DNA of 64,000 bases from Spirochaetales bacterium (GTDB lineage: Bacteria > Spirochaetota > Spirochaetia > SZUA-6 > JAFGRV01). Numbering within the stretch: position 1 is the stretch's first letter; each line of letters begins with the position of its first letter. A program made the translations under genes and the position numbers. The notes beneath the pieces are model-generated. The model had not been told where the DNA came from, ran no database searches, and worked only from the letters and a program-made list of their open reading frames with translations. The DNA lies in assembly GCA_016930085.1 (NCBI GenBank), contig JAFGHO010000061.1, positions 1-64,000 on the forward strand. Direction: 5' to 3'. Of the stretch, positions 34,914 to 42,788 are shown in pieces.

Positions 34914-36617
34914 CTACCATGTTACCAGATTTAATATCGATTTGCAGATAAAAAAAGAAAGCTTGAGACGCCCGCCATTGATTCTTGCGATGCCTTTCGG
35001 TTGAAGATTGCCATCGAAATCATTCAATTTTGCCTTCATTACATACTTCTTTACCGGTCTGAATACGGAAGGATTCATGCTGATATTGAGATTGGTGTTG
35101 TAATATAATTCCTTTTCCGGATTTCCCGCCAAAATCGAACCGTGGAATCGCGTCATTATCCCTCTGTCAAGCGTATCGATGGTGACGGATTGTCCGGGAT
35201 TAATTAAATTGATGTCATTCGGCTTAATATAGATTTTTACCGGATAATCCGCAGAATGATCCTTTTCCGTTTTATATATGGCTTCGATATTATAATCCAA
35301 TAGCACAAATTGATTGCCCAAGATAAATAGAAAAACAGCCAGGACAACCAAACCCACAAGGCGCAGAATGGATTGTATACCATTTTTAAAAACCGTAATG
35401 ATGAATTTAAATGCGCTCGCGACGGCTTTCATCGACACGAACAGCATAAAAACCGTAAAAACAATAAATCCGAAAAACTCGAAATTCAACACCAGATAAG
35501 CTCCAAAACGGTAAAAAACAATCAATACGATACAAGAGATAAATGTAATCGCTAAAAGGCTGTAGACGATATATATGATTTTTTCCCTTGTTGTCGACTG
35601 TTTCAGTATAAAGGTTGAATCCTTTATACCGAACAGATATTTCATTAAAACACCCTTAATGTAATCAAAAGATTTCCGCCACAGGTTTTCTATCCCGGTG
35701 AAGGATGTAAGCAGCCAGTAGCCGTCGAATTTTACGAACGGAATCAGGTTAAAAGCGATAGAGATAAGATTTAAAACGGTAAAACCGACAAACAACCTGA
35801 ACAGCAAATCGACGGGAAAAAGAAAAGACGCCCAAATAATCATCAGAATGGACACGACAAATAATTGCACATAACTCCCGGAGAAAAAAACCGCACCGCG
35901 TTTTAGTCGACTAAACCTGTAGGCATCGGTGACATTACAATAAAAAGCAGGCCGGAAATAAAAGAAAATGAAACCCATTTCGTAAATAATACCGCCGAAA
36001 TATTTGGTTGTTAGCCCATGCCCGATTTCATGTAAAACGTTGACGGCGAGAAAAGGAATCAGTAAAAGTAAAAATTCCCCGGATGTAATGCTCTCCCAGA
36101 ATATATTGACCGCGTATTTAAATTTCAGAAAAAAGATTGCAAGTCCGCTTATTATAACGCAGAGACTTAATACCAAAAATATCGGATGATATATCCACCG
36201 TAACCAGGGAAGCATCCGGCTTAAAACATGGTCGGGTTCGACGATCTTTATTTTTATATTAAAAAGCTTTTCATATGTAAAGTTCTTTATAAGGCGTGCG
36301 ATAATTCCCAGTTTTTGTTCATCTTCGGGTTTTAGATAATCCTGTTCCAACAACCTCAACTGATACAGCTTTTCCAGCAGCTGAGTAATCTGTTTTTCCT
36401 CGTACTGTGTTTTATACCGATGACGTATATCTTCAATGGTGGTTGTGCCGTCGAGCGAACTCAACAACCTATATTCATTATCCCCAATTTTAATGAATTT
36501 CCTTGTCCTATTATTTTTTATTACAAAGAAAGGATTCAGTCCGTCGGGTGTCCTGATGACTTCCGTCTCGGAAGAAGCTTTTGGATATTCATTGATTTCG
36601 TCTATCAATGTGTTCAC
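34914..36617 (-). CDS. PqqD-like domain fused to M50 intramembrane metalloprotease
   Basis: 567 residues starting from GTG behind AGGTGG. Residues 25-98 resemble PqqD leader-binding domains (FIKIGDNEYRLLSSLDGTTT). The membrane part has about ten helices, with the M50 zinc motif HEIGH (196-200) and the third ligand in NLIPFVKFDG (Asp 298). The C-terminal ~110 residues contain a lipoyl/barrel-like stretch (KIYIKPNDINLINPGQSVTI), reminiscent of adaptor proteins. It probably cleaves leader peptide in or at the membrane before export. Daptide loci also have an M50-type protease. It is the first large gene after the two precursors. Confidence 0.85.
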   Translation of the reverse strand: MNTLIDEINEYPKASSETEVIRTPDGLNPFFVIKNNRTRKFIKIGDNEYRLLSSLDGTTTIEDIRHRYKTQYEEKQITQLLEKLYQLRLLEQDYLKPEDEQKLGIIARLIKNFTYEKLFNIKIKIVEPDHVLSRMLPWLRWIYHPIFLVLSLCVIISGLAIFFLKFKYAVNIFWESITSGEFLLLLIPFLAVNVLHEIGHGLTTKYFGGIIYEMGFIFFYFRPAFYCNVTDAYRFSRLKRGAVFFSGSYVQLFVVSILMIIWASFLFPVDLLFRLFVGFTVLNLISIAFNLIPFVKFDGYWLLTSFTGIENLWRKSFDYIKGVLMKYLFGIKDSTFILKQSTTREKIIYIVYSLLAITFISCIVLIVFYRFGAYLVLNFEFFGFIVFTVFMLFVSMKAVASAFKFIITVFKNGIQSILRLVGLVVLAVFLFILGNQFVLLDYNIEAIYKTEKDHSADYPVKIYIKPNDINLINPGQSVTIDTLDRGIMTRFHGSILAGNPEKELYYNTNLNISMNPSVFRPVKKYVMKAKLNDFDGNLQPKGIARINGGRLKLSFFICKSILNLVTW

Positions 36618-36718
36618 TTGCCGCCACCTTTGTTAATTTTCCTGTTCTGTTTTAAATTCACTTACAATATTGATAATAATTTATAATGAGTCAACACAAA
36701 TCCGCCATTATATAAAAC

Positions 36719-36752
36719 TCCGTACAAGGCAATTATAATTGCCTTGTACGGA
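36719..36752. terminator. 34-bp perfect palindrome after the first two precursor genes
   Basis: TCCGTACAAGGCAATTA is followed at once by its exact reverse complement. As RNA it gives a 15-bp stem with a TATA loop. On the minus strand it is followed by TTTTATAT, on the plus strand by TGTTTTTCCC. It lies 12 bases past the stop of precursor 2 and 102 bases before the M50 gene. A partial terminator or mRNA 3' stabiliser here would keep precursor transcripts in excess. Confidence 0.65.
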
Positions 36753-36763
36753 TGTTTTTCCCA

Positions 36764-36901
36764 TCAGGTAGCAAGAGCCAATGCAGCAGTTCCGACAACG
36801 ATAGTAAAGCCTATCGCAAATCCCTCCATGAAATCACGGGCTGTCGGGGTTTCAATGTCTTCTAATTCATCAAGCATGTTAAAATTTGTTACCTCGGTCA
36901 T
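36764..36901 (-). CDS. RiPP precursor peptide 2 (45 residues, ends LAT)
   Basis: 45 residues behind AAAAAGGAGA. The leader (about 1-21, MTEVTNFNMLDELEDIETP) shares an acidic DELEDI motif and a following DFM-EGFAIG pattern with the other two precursors (EEMEDV, DFWAGVA). The C-terminal half is hydrophobic and ends GTAALALAT. The free C-terminal Thr contrasts with the ICC ends of the twins and matches the C-terminal Thr of daptide precursors. Which core residues are modified is unknown. It follows precursor 1 by 42 bases and is followed by the palindrome. Confidence 0.8.
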   Translation of the reverse strand: MTEVTNFNMLDELEDIETPTARDFMEGFAIGFTIVVGTAALALAT

Positions 36902-36943
36902 TTTTTTCTCCTTTTTAAAGTTTTCTTCACCAGTCGGCCATTG

Positions 36944-37090
36944 TCAGCAGCAAATAGCTACGACTAATAGTCCAACAGCCGCGCCCGCGGCAACGCCCGC
37001 CCAGAAATCCGAGTCTGCTGAAAGCAGATCGACATCTTCCATCTCTTCAATGAAAAGATCGTTCCTTTTTTCGATGGCTGTTAACGTCAT
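36944..37090 (-). CDS. RiPP precursor peptide 1 (48 residues, ends ICC)
   Basis: 48 residues. ATG at 37090 was chosen because TAAGGAGGA lies 5 bases upstream and the twin gene starts at the same residue; a longer in-frame start lacks a site. The first 20 residues match precursor 3 except for one position. The core begins FWAGVAAG and ends LVVAICC. It is first in the operon, 160 bases after a candidate promoter. With precursor 2 and the exporter it forms the start of the locus. Confidence 0.82.
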   Translation of the reverse strand: MTLTAIEKRNDLFIEEMEDVDLLSADSDFWAGVAAGAAVGLLVVAICC

Positions 37091-37117
37091 ACCATCCTCC
37101 TTATAAAATATTTTCTT

Positions 37118-37134
37118 TATCCCCAACGGAGATA
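37118..37134 (-). promoter_or_regulatory. Conserved 5' leader hairpin of precursor 1
   Basis: TATCTCC pairs with GGGGATA (one G-U) around a GTT loop, 28 bases before the start codon. It is the near copy of the hairpin upstream of precursor 3, and its CTCC also complements the AAGGAGG ribosome site. Confidence 0.5.
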
Positions 37135-37683
37135 ATAAAATTATTCGATCTCCCTTTCCATTCCCTGCCGGCATGGAACCTCTTCCTCAACACGATAAAG
37201 TCAAAAAAGAAACGCAAAATTTTCAATAATCACCAAATCAAACAGACTAAAAAAAATCATATGTATAAAATTGGAGGCTTTTCAAGTAAATAAAAGACAA
37301 TTAAATTGATAACAAGATATTATTAAACAACACTTATATTCCGTAATTTTTTTTCGATTATATTTCCCCTGCTTATTGTTGTTCATTTGGTTCCCCGTTA
37401 ATACAATATGGCCTGTTGGTTGCATTCCATTTTATTCACGCCAGCATAACAATTATGATATCTCACGTCAAGAAAAAAACAATTACTTTTTAAAAAAAGT
37501 AAGTATTCCTTTTTGGCACCCATGGACCAAAAAAAATATTATGTATATCTTAAAACCTGCAAAGCGGGTTTCCGGAACGGACCATAAAGCAATCTATATC
37601 TCGAAGCCGGTTATGTCCGTTGAAATGAAAAGTACCAAGTAATAAGCACGATAGACGGTAAGGGTTTCGTCTCCCGGGAAAAA
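37135..37683. other. AT-rich non-coding region upstream of the RiPP operon
   Basis: About 550 bases between the precursor 1 leader hairpin and the hydrolase stop. It is strongly AT-rich. It contains the candidate promoter at 37256-37285 and no frame with a credible start. An 88-residue plus-strand frame (37376-37642) has no ribosome site and no domain features. Confidence 0.55.
37256..37285 (-). promoter_or_regulatory. Candidate promoter of the RiPP operon
   Basis: Read on the minus strand: TTGAAA as -35 (37285-37280), an 18-base spacer and TATGAT as -10 (37261-37256). Transcription would start near 37249, leaving a leader of about 160 bases that includes the conserved hairpin. The match is fair; the AT-rich context raises the chance of a coincidental match. 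Confidence 0.4.
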
Positions 37684-38400
37684 CTATGTTATATTCCAGC
37701 ATTCACCGGGTTCGAGTATGACCACTTTGATGTCGGGCGCCGGGCCGGAGAGTTTTTCCCTGAAACCTTCGGGTGTATGGCCGGTACGCATCAGGCATAA
37801 CCTGGGTTTTAATCCCAAATGAACGGGAATCACGATATCCGGTCTGAGATCGAGTGTCGCCCGAACCGCGCCGTTTTCCCCCATAGTCATAGGAATACGA
37901 TAGGTCGTAACCGGAATAAGCGACGCATCAAGCCTGAAGCGTCGGCCGATCTCTTTCATAAAGGAGGAATAAAATGTGTCACCGGAAAAATAAATCGTTT
38001 TCCCCTCGGCCTGAATAATGTAACCCCGTGTTGCACCAAGATGAACTGCGGGTACAGCCGTGATCCGAACCGTTTGAAAACAGTATTCTTCCCATATATG
38101 CATACCAACCGGTGACCGTACACCCTTTAGCCGTGTCCGCCATACGATTTCTGCGGGAACGATTACCGGTATGGATACATCGAGCGATCGGAAAAAACGA
38201 CTGTCCGTATGATCGAAATGATTATGAGAAACAAGCACCAAATCCGGCTTCGGGATTTCATCCCATTGTCGGGAGGATGGTGAAATCCGTGTATAAGCGA
38301 GATTGCCCCATGTCCCGAAATACGGATCAGTAAGAATTTTCTTTCCGTCCGCTTCTATCAAGACCGTGCAATGTCCGATCATTGTGATTTTCAATGGCAA
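37684..38400 (-). CDS. Metallo-beta-lactamase-fold hydrolase (UlaG/NAPE-PLD-like)
   Basis: 238 residues. The zinc-ligand HxHxDH motif is present as SHNHFDHTD (near residue 60), with further ligands in PAVHLG (His 118 region), SGDTFY and the late PVHLG. It resembles UlaG-like or NAPE-PLD-like hydrolases, whose substrates range from lactones to phosphodiesters; the substrate here is unknown. It is the same strand as the RiPP operon but separated from it by the 550-base gap, and divergent from the TolC-like gene. Confidence 0.82.
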   Translation of the reverse strand: MPLKITMIGHCTVLIEADGKKILTDPYFGTWGNLAYTRISPSSRQWDEIPKPDLVLVSHNHFDHTDSRFFRSLDVSIPVIVPAEIVWRTRLKGVRSPVGMHIWEEYCFQTVRITAVPAVHLGATRGYIIQAEGKTIYFSGDTFYSSFMKEIGRRFRLDASLIPVTTYRIPMTMGENGAVRATLDLRPDIVIPVHLGLKPRLCLMRTGHTPEGFREKLSGPAPDIKVVILEPGECWNIT

Positions 38401-38646
38401 ACCCCATACTATAAATCTAAAGATATTCCTGTCATCAGGATGTGGATATGATATACAGAAAAAATAATTGTTACAATACCATCTGAAAAAAACAGACCCG
38501 AATGACGGTTGATTGGCCGGGAACAGAGACCTTCGTTTGACAACCGCGGTACTTGACTTCCCTTTCTGTAGAGATTATCATGTCACTTCAATTTTACTAT
38601 AAAATGGAAATTTATCCTGTTTGAGCATCTACAATGGGGGATAAAA

Positions 38647-40185
38647 ATGGTATGCTGTAAAATTCCGGATAAAAAGAGACTTGTTGCAGATACGGTATAT
38701 TCCCGGAAAATAAATTGGCCCTTGCATAAAAAGCAGACAGGTTCTATGGTATGTATTATTTCTCTAATATTTCTTTTTTTTATTACATCATATACCGAAG
38801 CGGAAGAAAATACTCCTGTTTATACGCTGGAAGAATGCCTCGAATCGGCCTGTACTCAGTGTAAGGATATTTTAATCGCAAATATAGGTATTGCCAATGA
38901 TCGGCTGCAACTCAAACGGATTAAAGCGGAAAACTCGTTCAAGCTAAACTTCAGCGGCAGCTATTCTCACCTGCAGGCCTTCGATATGTTTGATCCTGTT
39001 TTGCAATCAATGTCCGGCAATGCCTTGATCGACAATGTCGTTCAAACCGCATTCACGTTCTCCTTGCCGGAAACCGGTATAACACTATCAGGAGATTATG
39101 TCGATCCTTTTGGACACCAGGACAACCATTTTACCAATCTTGAACTATCGTTACATCAGGTGATTTGGGACGGGTATTCGGGTTTCCGTTCCAAAGGCAT
39201 TATTAATCAGGCCGAATTGAATTTGCGTATCAGGGAGCTTTATTATACAAAAATGATGAATGAATTGATATTCCGGGTTAAACAGGCGTATTTTAACCTG
39301 ATAAATGCGCAAAGGACATATAATTTGAGAAAAGAAATATATAACAAACGACAGGAAGAACTTAAGCGAACGAGCACGTATTTTGCCGTACAAAAGGTTA
39401 TCGATCTGGATGTGGAGCAGGCGGAAATCAACACAGATCTGGCGAAGGTCGATCTTGCATACGCAGAAAACAACCTGAAAATATCCCGTATGAGGCTATC
39501 ATCAATCACGCGATTGCCTTCGGAAAATAATTATTACGTAAAAGAGACCGAAAGCCCTCCTTTGCCCGACATAGACGAATCGAACGCCATTCATACGGCT
39601 TTCAGGCACAGGATAGAATTACAGGAACTTTTCCTGAATCGGCAAATAGCGAAAACAGAGTATAATCTGAATAAAAGCTTGAAATCTCCGGTTGTTGCAG
39701 TGAGTACGGGAATCGATTGGGACAAGGAATGGGTCAATGATCGGAATTCAAATGACTGGAGATTCGAAATATCGCTTGATTGGCCGCTGCTCGATTCCGG
39801 CCTGGCCGATACCGTGATTACATCTATTAAAAATCAGCTGGACATCTATCGTCTACAGGAAGAACGTTACAGGGAAACGATAACGGCCGAGGTTTCTTCC
39901 GCACTTTTTAGCGTTATCGATTCTTTTGAAAGAATAAGTATCGCCCAAAGAATTCTCGCCCAGACCAAAGGCCGTTATGAACTGGCGGAAAAGAAATATC
40001 AAAAAGGCCTTATAAACCGGTTTGACGTCATGGATACCGAACTGACTTACTCCAATGCATTGGTGGATGTGGTAAAGTCGGAGACCGACTACCAGCTTTC
40101 CATTCTTAATTATTACAATGCCCTTGGACTGAGTGACAGTGAAAATCTGCCCTCACTCTTGCCTGATACCATACAAGATGAGTAA
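38647..40185 (+). CDS. TolC-like outer-membrane efflux protein
   Basis: 512 residues. The mature part has the two OEP halves expected of TolC: a YTLEECLESA start (about residue 55), long heptad-rich helices and a repeat of the pattern in the second half (KKYQKGLINRFDVMDTELTYSNALVDV). The ATG at 38647 follows GGGGGATAA but puts ~33 extra residues ahead of the signal-like segment MVCIISLIFLFFITSYTEA; an internal start at 38746 is possible. It may complete the tripartite exporter with the MacAB-like genes on the other strand. Confidence 0.85.
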   Translation: MVCCKIPDKKRLVADTVYSRKINWPLHKKQTGSMVCIISLIFLFFITSYTEAEENTPVYTLEECLESACTQCKDILIANIGIANDRLQLKRIKAENSFKLNFSGSYSHLQAFDMFDPVLQSMSGNALIDNVVQTAFTFSLPETGITLSGDYVDPFGHQDNHFTNLELSLHQVIWDGYSGFRSKGIINQAELNLRIRELYYTKMMNELIFRVKQAYFNLINAQRTYNLRKEIYNKRQEELKRTSTYFAVQKVIDLDVEQAEINTDLAKVDLAYAENNLKISRMRLSSITRLPSENNYYVKETESPPLPDIDESNAIHTAFRHRIELQELFLNRQIAKTEYNLNKSLKSPVVAVSTGIDWDKEWVNDRNSNDWRFEISLDWPLLDSGLADTVITSIKNQLDIYRLQEERYRETITAEVSSALFSVIDSFERISIAQRILAQTKGRYELAEKKYQKGLINRFDVMDTELTYSNALVDVVKSETDYQLSILNYYNALGLSDSENLPSLLPDTIQDE

Positions 40186-40288
40186 AGCACACGCGCAATC
40201 CGTGGGTCGCAAACGTATCAACAGAGAGTGCCGCCTGTAATCCGTCTGCCGGGATTGCCGCACGTCCGCTTCTCTTTTCATCGTTCAT
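40106..40288 (-). CDS. Doubtful 60-residue frame, antisense to the TolC 3' end
   Basis: A 60-residue frame with a very good ribosome site (CAGGAGGAAAAAGA) before the ATG. The product is Cys/His-containing with no recognisable domain or signal. About 80 bases overlap the 3' end of the TolC-like gene on the other strand. The strong site is the only evidence in its favour; it may be chance. Confidence 0.2.
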   Translation of the reverse strand: MNDEKRSGRAAIPADGLQAALSVDTFATHGLRVCFTHLVWYQARVRADFHCHSVQGHCNN

Positions 40289-40456
40289 TCTTTTTCCTCC
40301 TGTTTTTTATTTCACCAATAGGTAATTGAGCGTCGCAATGGATTGAATAAAATGCCCCCTCATTTGCTAAATTCGATTAATTTTATTAAATTTACTGGAT
40401 ATCAAAGAGAATACGTTTTCGTTTAAGGATGGAAGAACATCATGAAAGGAGTCTTT

Positions 40457-41551
40457 ATGAAAAGCTTGACTGCTATGCTTGTTTTCCCCGCCGTTTTCAT
40501 TTTTCTTTCTGTCTCATGCGAAGAACCTGCACCGGAAGCATCGCCGCCTTCTTATATGCATCTGGATGGAACGGTAACGACAATTGCCGGAACAGCTGGT
40601 GTTTCCGGAAGCCTCGATGAAACGGGAACCCTTGCGAGTTTCAATAACCTCAGGGGCTTAACCTGCCATGACGGGTATATATATATTTCGGATTACGCGA
40701 ATCACACGATCCGGAAAATGAATATCTCCACCGGTCTGGTAACGACAATAGCGGGTTCAGCAGGGAATCCCGGAACGGCGAACGGGACCGGAACGGATGC
40801 TCAATTCTCCGCCCCGCGGGCACTCACCGTCGCCGGTGACTTTCTTTATGTGGCGGATTACAACAATCATTCCATACGCAAAATCGAAATCGAAACAGGC
40901 GTCGTGACGACGTTCGCCGGTACAAACGGTTCGTCCGGTACTGCGGACGGCACCGGAACGGATGCGAGATTTCACAATCCCTACGGGATTACCCATGACG
41001 GGACCAATTTATACGTGACGGACTACAATAATCACACCGTCAGGAAAATCGTCATCGCGACGGCTTTGGTGACAACGTTCGCCGGTTCCGCGGGGAATTC
41101 CGGAAGCACCGACGGCACAGGTGATACCGCCCGGTTTTTCGGACCTTTCGGTATTACAACCGATAACAAGTATTTATATGTCGCGGAATATTCGAATTCC
41201 ATAATCCGCAAAATTAAAATTTCGACCGCCGAGGTTTCGACAATCGCGGGATCGGCGTTATTAAACGGTTCGACCGATGCGACGGGCGCGGATGCACGTT
41301 TTTATGCGCCTTCCGGAATAACAATGGACGACAAATACTTATATATCGGCGACACACATAACCATACGGTGAGAAGAATAGAAACGGCCACCGGAATAGT
41401 CACCACATTAGCCGGTTTGGCGGGAGAATCCGGCTTCAATGACGCGACAGGTTCGGAAGCCAGATTCAATTATCTTACGGGACTCGCGAACGACGGGCAT
41501 TGCTTATACGTTGCCGACAGCTCGAATCATGTCATACGGAAAATCGAATAA
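40457..41551 (+). CDS. NHL-repeat beta-propeller lipoprotein
   Basis: 364 residues. A lipoprotein signal (FIFLSVSC) is followed by an acidic linker and about six NHL-type repeats of ~55 residues. Each has a VTTIAG-type strand, a DGTG-ARF segment and an LYVADYNNHTIRKI segment. This makes a propeller exposed outside the cytoplasm, usually for binding protein, carbohydrate or ligand. ATG at 40457 was chosen because AAAGGAG lies 6 bases upstream, inside a slightly longer frame. No catalytic residues are apparent. Confidence 0.85.
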   Translation: MKSLTAMLVFPAVFIFLSVSCEEPAPEASPPSYMHLDGTVTTIAGTAGVSGSLDETGTLASFNNLRGLTCHDGYIYISDYANHTIRKMNISTGLVTTIAGSAGNPGTANGTGTDAQFSAPRALTVAGDFLYVADYNNHSIRKIEIETGVVTTFAGTNGSSGTADGTGTDARFHNPYGITHDGTNLYVTDYNNHTVRKIVIATALVTTFAGSAGNSGSTDGTGDTARFFGPFGITTDNKYLYVAEYSNSIIRKIKISTAEVSTIAGSALLNGSTDATGADARFYAPSGITMDDKYLYIGDTHNHTVRRIETATGIVTTLAGLAGESGFNDATGSEARFNYLTGLANDGHCLYVADSSNHVIRKIE

Positions 41552-41676
41552 CGATAAAACGGCAGCGTAAAAGCTTCCCAACTACACATATATCAAGAAA
41601 TTCTTTGATTAATCATAACGTATGTAATAAAATAGCTTATAATGGAAATATAAATCATTAAAAAAGGGGAGGAAAT

Positions 41677-42633
41677 ATGAAAAAATCACGAATGGCCATA
41701 ATCGGTATGTTATTGCTTGTTCTCCGGACGGGGCTGTGTATCCCTGTTTTCGCCCAATCCTGCGGGGACGTCAATGACGACGGAATCGTGAATATTATCG
41801 ACGCCCTCCAGGTCGTCCGGTATTACATCGGTTTGCATCCTCAGGTATTTTATGAATCGGCCGCGGATGTCAACGCGGATACCGCAATCAATATCCTCGA
41901 TGCCCTGATCATCGCCCAATATTATGTCGGGATAATCGACGAATTGCACTGTGAACAGGCAACGCCGGAACCCGGCCCCACACCGGCGGATACTTCGTTT
42001 TCATTGCGTGCGAAATACACATCCATAAGAAGCTATCCGGGCGGCGGCGGTATTTTCATCATCGCCCTCGAACCGGAAACGAATTTTACCGGCGACGTGA
42101 CCGTTTCTTTTCGGGCGGAAGACACCCTGCACGCGTCCCTCGATCGGAATACCCTTGACAGGGAAAACAGGGTGGCGGAATTGACGATTTCTCCCTCCCT
42201 TTCAACCCGTATCGGGGAATATGCGATCGATGTTCAGGCAGCGGATTCCGTTATGACAAAAAACACAGGTCTTTCGGTGGATGTCATGTCCTGGGAAACG
42301 GGAGACCCGGCCGACGCGCTGGTAAAGCTTTTAAATTTTCAGCAATGGCTCGATGAAAACGCACCCGGCCTGAATCTGAACCTCGACATGAAATGGACGT
42401 ATTACAAGACATACCCGGAAACCTTGATCGTTGAACACTGGACATTTCTCGACAACACCTGGGAAATACGCCTTTGCTTCCATGTCATGATCCCCCCTGA
42501 CGACTGGTCCAGGCTCTGGGTCCGGAAGCGGGGTGACATGGAAGCGACACTGGCCCTTTACCGTGAAACGGAGGACACCGGTATCGTCCATGAAACCGAC
42601 ATCTCCGAATACCCCATTATGTACGGGTATTGA
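41677..42633 (+). CDS. Secreted protein with dockerin type I-like domain
   Basis: 318 residues. A signal peptide (about 1-28) is followed by two calcium-loop repeats characteristic of dockerin I (DVNDDGIVNIIDALQVVRYY and DVNADTAINILDALIIAQYY), spanning about residues 32-85. A linker with TPEPGPTPAD leads to a beta-rich C-terminal region without recognised catalytic domain. Dockerins bind cohesins, but isolated dockerin-like modules also occur in bacteria without cellulosomes. No cohesin is evident in the window. A GGGGAGG site precedes the ATG. Confidence 0.85.
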   Translation: MKKSRMAIIGMLLLVLRTGLCIPVFAQSCGDVNDDGIVNIIDALQVVRYYIGLHPQVFYESAADVNADTAINILDALIIAQYYVGIIDELHCEQATPEPGPTPADTSFSLRAKYTSIRSYPGGGGIFIIALEPETNFTGDVTVSFRAEDTLHASLDRNTLDRENRVAELTISPSLSTRIGEYAIDVQAADSVMTKNTGLSVDVMSWETGDPADALVKLLNFQQWLDENAPGLNLNLDMKWTYYKTYPETLIVEHWTFLDNTWEIRLCFHVMIPPDDWSRLWVRKRGDMEATLALYRETEDTGIVHETDISEYPIMYGY

Positions 42634-42681
42634 TTTAATATATTGTCTGATTTGTATGAAACCCCTTACCTACACTGATAA

Positions 42682-42716
42682 GGGGGAGGCCGGTGAATTG
42701 ATCACCGGCCTCCCCC
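42682..42716. terminator. Strong bidirectional hairpin between convergent genes
   Basis: GGGGGAGGCCGGTGA pairs perfectly with TCACCGGCCTCCCCC around a 5-base loop. CCCCTTA just upstream can instead pair with TAAGGGG, so two stems compete. A second palindrome, CCGATTG-T-CAATCGG, follows at once. There is no T-run. The position between convergent genes suggests a shared terminator. Confidence 0.65.
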
Positions 42717-42788
42717 CCGATTGTCAATCGGTAGAGAAAACCACATGATAAATACGGCAAGGCCCAATGTATACGATCTTTCGTTTGC

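Noticed and set aside
27893..37090. Precursors as double-glycine (class II bacteriocin or Nif11/NHLP) peptides
   Set aside because: No GG/GA cleavage motif preceded by the usual hydrophobic pattern, no C39 peptidase in the locus and no Nif11 or nitrile hydratase-like leader.
37376..37642. 88-residue plus-strand frame upstream of the RiPP operon
   Set aside because: No ribosome site, no conserved pattern, and AT-rich non-coding composition.
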